DNA from: Mesorhizobium sp. NZP2298
GTDB taxonomy: Bacteria; Pseudomonadota; Alphaproteobacteria; Rhizobiales; Rhizobiaceae
Assembly (NCBI RefSeq): GCF_013170825.1
Contig: NZ_CP033365.1
Coordinates: 5,034,001-5,098,000, forward strand
Direction of reading: 5' to 3'
DNA length: 64,000 bases
In this document: positions 61,315 through 64,000 of the stretch, in pieces
Numbering within the stretch: the stretch's first letter is position 1
How the letters are laid out: every line of letters begins with the position of its first letter
Notes under the pieces: generated by a model
Database searches by the model: none
What the model was told of the DNA's origin: nothing
What the model saw: the letters and a program-made list of their open reading frames with translations, nothing else
Made by a program: the position numbers and the translations under genes

Positions 61315-63423
61315 TCAACTTGCCTTGCGCAGCCAGACCTTGTTGTCGTGGAAGGCGGCGCCGCCATAGGGCGCCGGCGCATCGGCGCCGGTCAGCACGT
61401 TAATGCCTTCGCCGCGCTCATGCGCGCTGTTCGGCCAGATGCCTTCGGCGATCACCACGCCGCGCTTGATGCCGTCGAAGAATTTCGCGTGCAGCACCAG
61501 GTCGCCCCGCCGGTTGCCGACCTCGACACGGTCGCCATCGGCAAGCCCCAGGTCCGCCGCATCGTCTGGATGCAGGAGCAGTGCCGGCCTGCCTTCCTTT
61601 TCCTTCGACACCGGCGTTTCGGCAAAGGTCGAGTTGAGGAAGTTGCGCGCCGGCGAGGTCGCCAGCCGGAACGGATGCGCCTCGTCGGCGACCTCGATCA
61701 GATCGACATGGTCGGGAAACTCGGGCAGGCGCTCGACCGGTCCGAACAGGCCCATGCTCTTCGGCGGCCGATTGGGAGCCGCCTGGCCGGTCCAGTCGGC
61801 ACGGAAGCGGAATTTTCCATCCGCGTGGCCAAATCCTCTAATGAAATGCGCGGTCTCGAAATCAGGCTGCAAATCGACCCATTTCTGCTCTTTCAAGCTG
61901 TCGAAGCTGCCCAACCCGCGCTTGCCGAGAATGATGTCGATGTGCTGCTGTTCGGTCAGGCCAAAGCCCGGCCGATCGGCGACCCCGAGGCGCTCGGCCA
62001 ACTGCTCGATAACGAAATGGTTGGTGCGCGGCCCTTCCGGAGGGTCGATCAGCTTGGGGCCGAGCGTGATGTGCTGGTTGCCGCCGCCCTTGTAGACATC
62101 GTCATGCTCGAGGAACATCGTCGCCGGCAGCACGACATCGGCGAGCTTGGCCGTGTCGGTCATGAACTGCTCGTGCACGCACGTGAACAGGTCTTCGCGC
62201 CGGAAACCCTGCGTCACCAGCCGCTGCTCGGGCGCGACATTCACCGGATTGGTGTTCTGGATCAGCATGGCCGTCACCGGCGGGCCGCCATAAAGCGCGT
62301 CGCTGGCGCCGGTCAGCACCGGGCCGATGCGCGAATGGTCGAGATAGCGGATCGAGGGATCGCGCATCCTTGAGCCTTCCAGCACGTCCTGGTTGAGCTT
62401 GAAGATGCCGGAATTGGAATGGAAGGCGCCACCGCCCTCGTACTGCCAGCTGCCGGTGACCGCGGCGATGCAGGAAGCGGCATGCATGTTGACGGCACCG
62501 TTGCGCTGGCGGGCAAAGCCGTAGCCGAGGCGGAAATAGGTCTTCCTGGTCGTGCCAACCAACCGGGCGAAGGCCTCGATTTCATCGACGCCAAGGCCGG
62601 TGATGGCGGAGGCCCATTCCGGCGTACGCGTGCGCAGATGCGCTTCGAGCCCCTTCGGGTCGTCGGTGTATTTTTCGAGGTAGACGCGGTCGGCCAGGCC
62701 GTCCCTGAACAGCACATGCATGACCGCGCAAGCCAGCGCGCCGTCGGTGCCGGGCTTCAGCACCAGGCCCATGTCGGCCTGCTTCATGGTCGCGTTTTCA
62801 TAGACGTCAATGACGACGATCTTCGCCGCACGCTCCTTGCGCGCCTTGATGGCGTGGGTCATCACATTGACCTGGGTGACCACGGCATTGGTGCCCCAGA
62901 TCACCACGCAGTCGGATTTCGCCATCTCGCGCGGGTCGGGCCCGTGCAGGGCGCCTGCCCCCATCATCCAGCCGGTCCAGGCGAGATTGGTGCAGATCGA
63001 TCCGAAGAAGCCCGAATACTTTTTCGCGTGACGCAGCCGGTGGATGCCGTCGCGCTGAACCAGTCCCATCGTGCCGGCATAGAAATAGGGCCACACCGTC
63101 TCCGAGCCGTATTTCTCTTCGGCCGCGATGAACTTTTCGGCGACGAGATCGAGTGCCGCCTCCCAGCTCGCTTCCTGCCAAGCGCCGTCGCCCTTGGCGC
63201 CGGTCCGCACCAGCGGCTTCAGCAGCCGGTCGGGGTGATGGACACGGTCGGCATAGCGCGCAACCTTGGCGCAGACGACGCCCGATGTGTAGCTGTTGGC
63301 CTTGGCGCCATGGACGCGGCCGATGCGGTTGCCATCGAGCAGCTCGACCTCGAGCGCACAGGTTGAAGGGCAATCGTGCGGACAGGCCGAATGGCCGATG
63401 CGAAGCTTGGCGTGCTGGTTCAT
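61315..63423 (-). CDS. Molybdopterin oxidoreductase, single large subunit
   Basis: A 702-residue Mo/W-bis-MGD enzyme. The N-terminal [4Fe-4S] cluster ligands are C14, C18 and C22 (CPHDCPSTC) with C51 in GVVCAKV. Cofactor-binding segments follow (for example VVIWGTNAVVTQVNVMTHAI), and the C-terminal MoCo-binding domain has GLADGDRVEVGNRRGD. It is DMSO-reductase-family, resembling formate dehydrogenase or nitrate reductase catalytic chains. No electron-transfer or membrane-anchor subunit is next to it, so its electron partner is unknown. Confidence 0.9.
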   Translation of the reverse strand: MNQHAKLRIGHSACPHDCPSTCALEVELLDGNRIGRVHGAKANSYTSGVVCAKVARYADRVHHPDRLLKPLVRTGAKGDGAWQEASWEAALDLVAEKFIAAEEKYGSETVWPYFYAGTMGLVQRDGIHRLRHAKKYSGFFGSICTNLAWTGWMMGAGALHGPDPREMAKSDCVVIWGTNAVVTQVNVMTHAIKARKERAAKIVVIDVYENATMKQADMGLVLKPGTDGALACAVMHVLFRDGLADRVYLEKYTDDPKGLEAHLRTRTPEWASAITGLGVDEIEAFARLVGTTRKTYFRLGYGFARQRNGAVNMHAASCIAAVTGSWQYEGGGAFHSNSGIFKLNQDVLEGSRMRDPSIRYLDHSRIGPVLTGASDALYGGPPVTAMLIQNTNPVNVAPEQRLVTQGFRREDLFTCVHEQFMTDTAKLADVVLPATMFLEHDDVYKGGGNQHITLGPKLIDPPEGPRTNHFVIEQLAERLGVADRPGFGLTEQQHIDIILGKRGLGSFDSLKEQKWVDLQPDFETAHFIRGFGHADGKFRFRADWTGQAAPNRPPKSMGLFGPVERLPEFPDHVDLIEVADEAHPFRLATSPARNFLNSTFAETPVSKEKEGRPALLLHPDDAADLGLADGDRVEVGNRRGDLVLHAKFFDGIKRGVVIAEGIWPNSAHERGEGINVLTGADAPAPYGGAAFHDNKVWLRKAS

Positions 63424-63552
63424 GGGGTGAGGTTAGCCGGTTCCAGACATAGCGTGTAGGGCCAGATTTGCCGACAAGCTGCGTTTGGGAGACGTCTTTT
63501 CCACCTGCTACCGCATAACGGCAGCTCACCGTCCCTTTGATGGGGGGGTAAA

Positions 63553-63999
63553 TCACTCCGCCGTGCCTTCCTCATATTCAGCCGACATGGTCAGCCATTT
63601 TTCCTCGTGGCCGGCCAACGTCTGGGCGAGCTGCGAGCGTTCCTTGGCCAGGCGTGTCGCGGTCGACGGGTCCTTCTCGTAGATCGCCGGGTTGGCCAAC
63701 TCGTCCTCGATGCCGTCGATGCGCTTGCGGATGCGGTCCATCAGCGCCTCGGTGGCGCGGATTTCCTTGGCCAGCGGCTCGAAAGCGGCGCGGCGCGCTG
63801 CCGCATCGCGGCGGCGGTCGGCTTTTGACGCCTTGTCCGCCTCGCGCTTGCCACGGCGATCGCCGGACACGCCGGTGACCAGCGTCTTGTAGTCCTCAAG
63901 GTCGCCATCATACGGGTTGACCGCCCCGTCCTTGACCAGCCACAGCCGGTCGGCGGTCGCCTCGAGCAGGTGGCGATCATGCGAGATCAGGATGACGGC
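63553..63999 (-). CDS. ABC-F ATPase, C-terminal part (5' end outside window)
   Basis: The frame is open to the right edge. It begins within the second nucleotide-binding domain at AVILISHDRHLLEATADRLW (switch His), continues to VKDGAVNPYDGDLEDYKTLV, then a charged coiled-coil C-terminal extension (about 90 residues: EATLMDRIRKRIDGIEDEL-like repeats). This fits the Uup/EttA-like ABC-F group acting on ribosomes. Only the last 149 codons are present, so the subgroup is uncertain. Confidence 0.85.
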   Translation of the reverse strand, partial: AVILISHDRHLLEATADRLWLVKDGAVNPYDGDLEDYKTLVTGVSGDRRGKREADKASKADRRRDAAARRAAFEPLAKEIRATEALMDRIRKRIDGIEDELANPAIYEKDPSTATRLAKERSQLAQTLAGHEEKWLTMSAEYEEGTAE

Positions 64000-64000
64000 C

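Noticed and set aside
62807..63556. 249-codon leftward frame overlapping the molybdopterin oxidoreductase start
   Set aside because: Same strand but a different frame within a gene that has intact cluster ligands; its Arg-rich translation shows no domain.

Overview
This window comes from a high-GC alphaproteobacterial chromosome, most likely Mesorhizobium or a close relative. The evidence is an aapJQMP-type general amino acid permease operon, four small secreted DUF680-like proteins (a family I associate with Mesorhizobium), a complex I NDUFS4-like accessory protein, an HdaA-like replication regulator, and intergenic palindromes of the kind scattered through rhizobial genomes. I see no insertion sequence, prophage, integrase, CRISPR array or rRNA. 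Gene density is high and most genes are metabolic, transport or regulatory.

Layout. 0-2.3 kb: end of a Tad/Flp-pilus type cluster, with a TadG-like C-terminus carrying a beta-type repeat and two TadE-like proteins joined by ATGA overlaps. 2.4-9.5 kb: LysE exporter, a compact operon of small proteins, a cold-shock protein, a GST/YciI pair, a patatin lipoprotein, CsbD and a Tat-exported metallophosphoesterase. 10.3-14.3 kb: two TetR-controlled units, NIPSNAP with a duplicated operator, and an orphan ChoX-like binding protein with an alpha/beta hydrolase and a BetI-like repressor. 14.4-24.4 kb: GT90-like glycosyltransferase, SDR, fumC, two DoxX paralogues, ppk-ppx, a zinc-finger protein and an FAD monooxygenase. 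24.5-29.6 kb: DUF2459-like protein and aapJQMP. 30.3-38.5 kb: PLP-dependent beta-lyase, HPP-CBS protein, enoyl-CoA hydratase with divergent TetR, SLC13-like permease, glycosyltransferase, diguanylate cyclase and small proteins.

38.6-44.7 kb is housekeeping: tRNA-Arg(TCT), NDUFS4-like protein, tRNA-Pro(TGG), hdaA, an AI-2E-type permease, a CDP-alcohol phosphatidyltransferase, divergent purMN and a SixA-like phosphatase. 44.8-46.4 kb holds the DUF680 array with duplicated leaders and near-identical terminators. 46.9-51.8 kb is a TctDE-like two-component pair facing a NitT/TauT-type ABC importer. 52-55.6 kb carries dapB, a UvrD-like helicase, small genes and a lipoprotein gene that appears frameshifted.

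55.9-60.1 kb is the most interesting metabolic block. A diaminopropionate ammonia-lyase, an N-carbamoyl-amino-acid/allantoate-type amidohydrolase and an M20 amidohydrolase are translationally coupled, with a divergent Lrp/AsnC regulator. This could be a route for plant N-acylated or N-carbamoylated 2,3-diaminopropionate. The window ends with a flavin monooxygenase, a single-subunit molybdopterin oxidoreductase and the C-terminus of an ABC-F ATPase that runs off the right edge.
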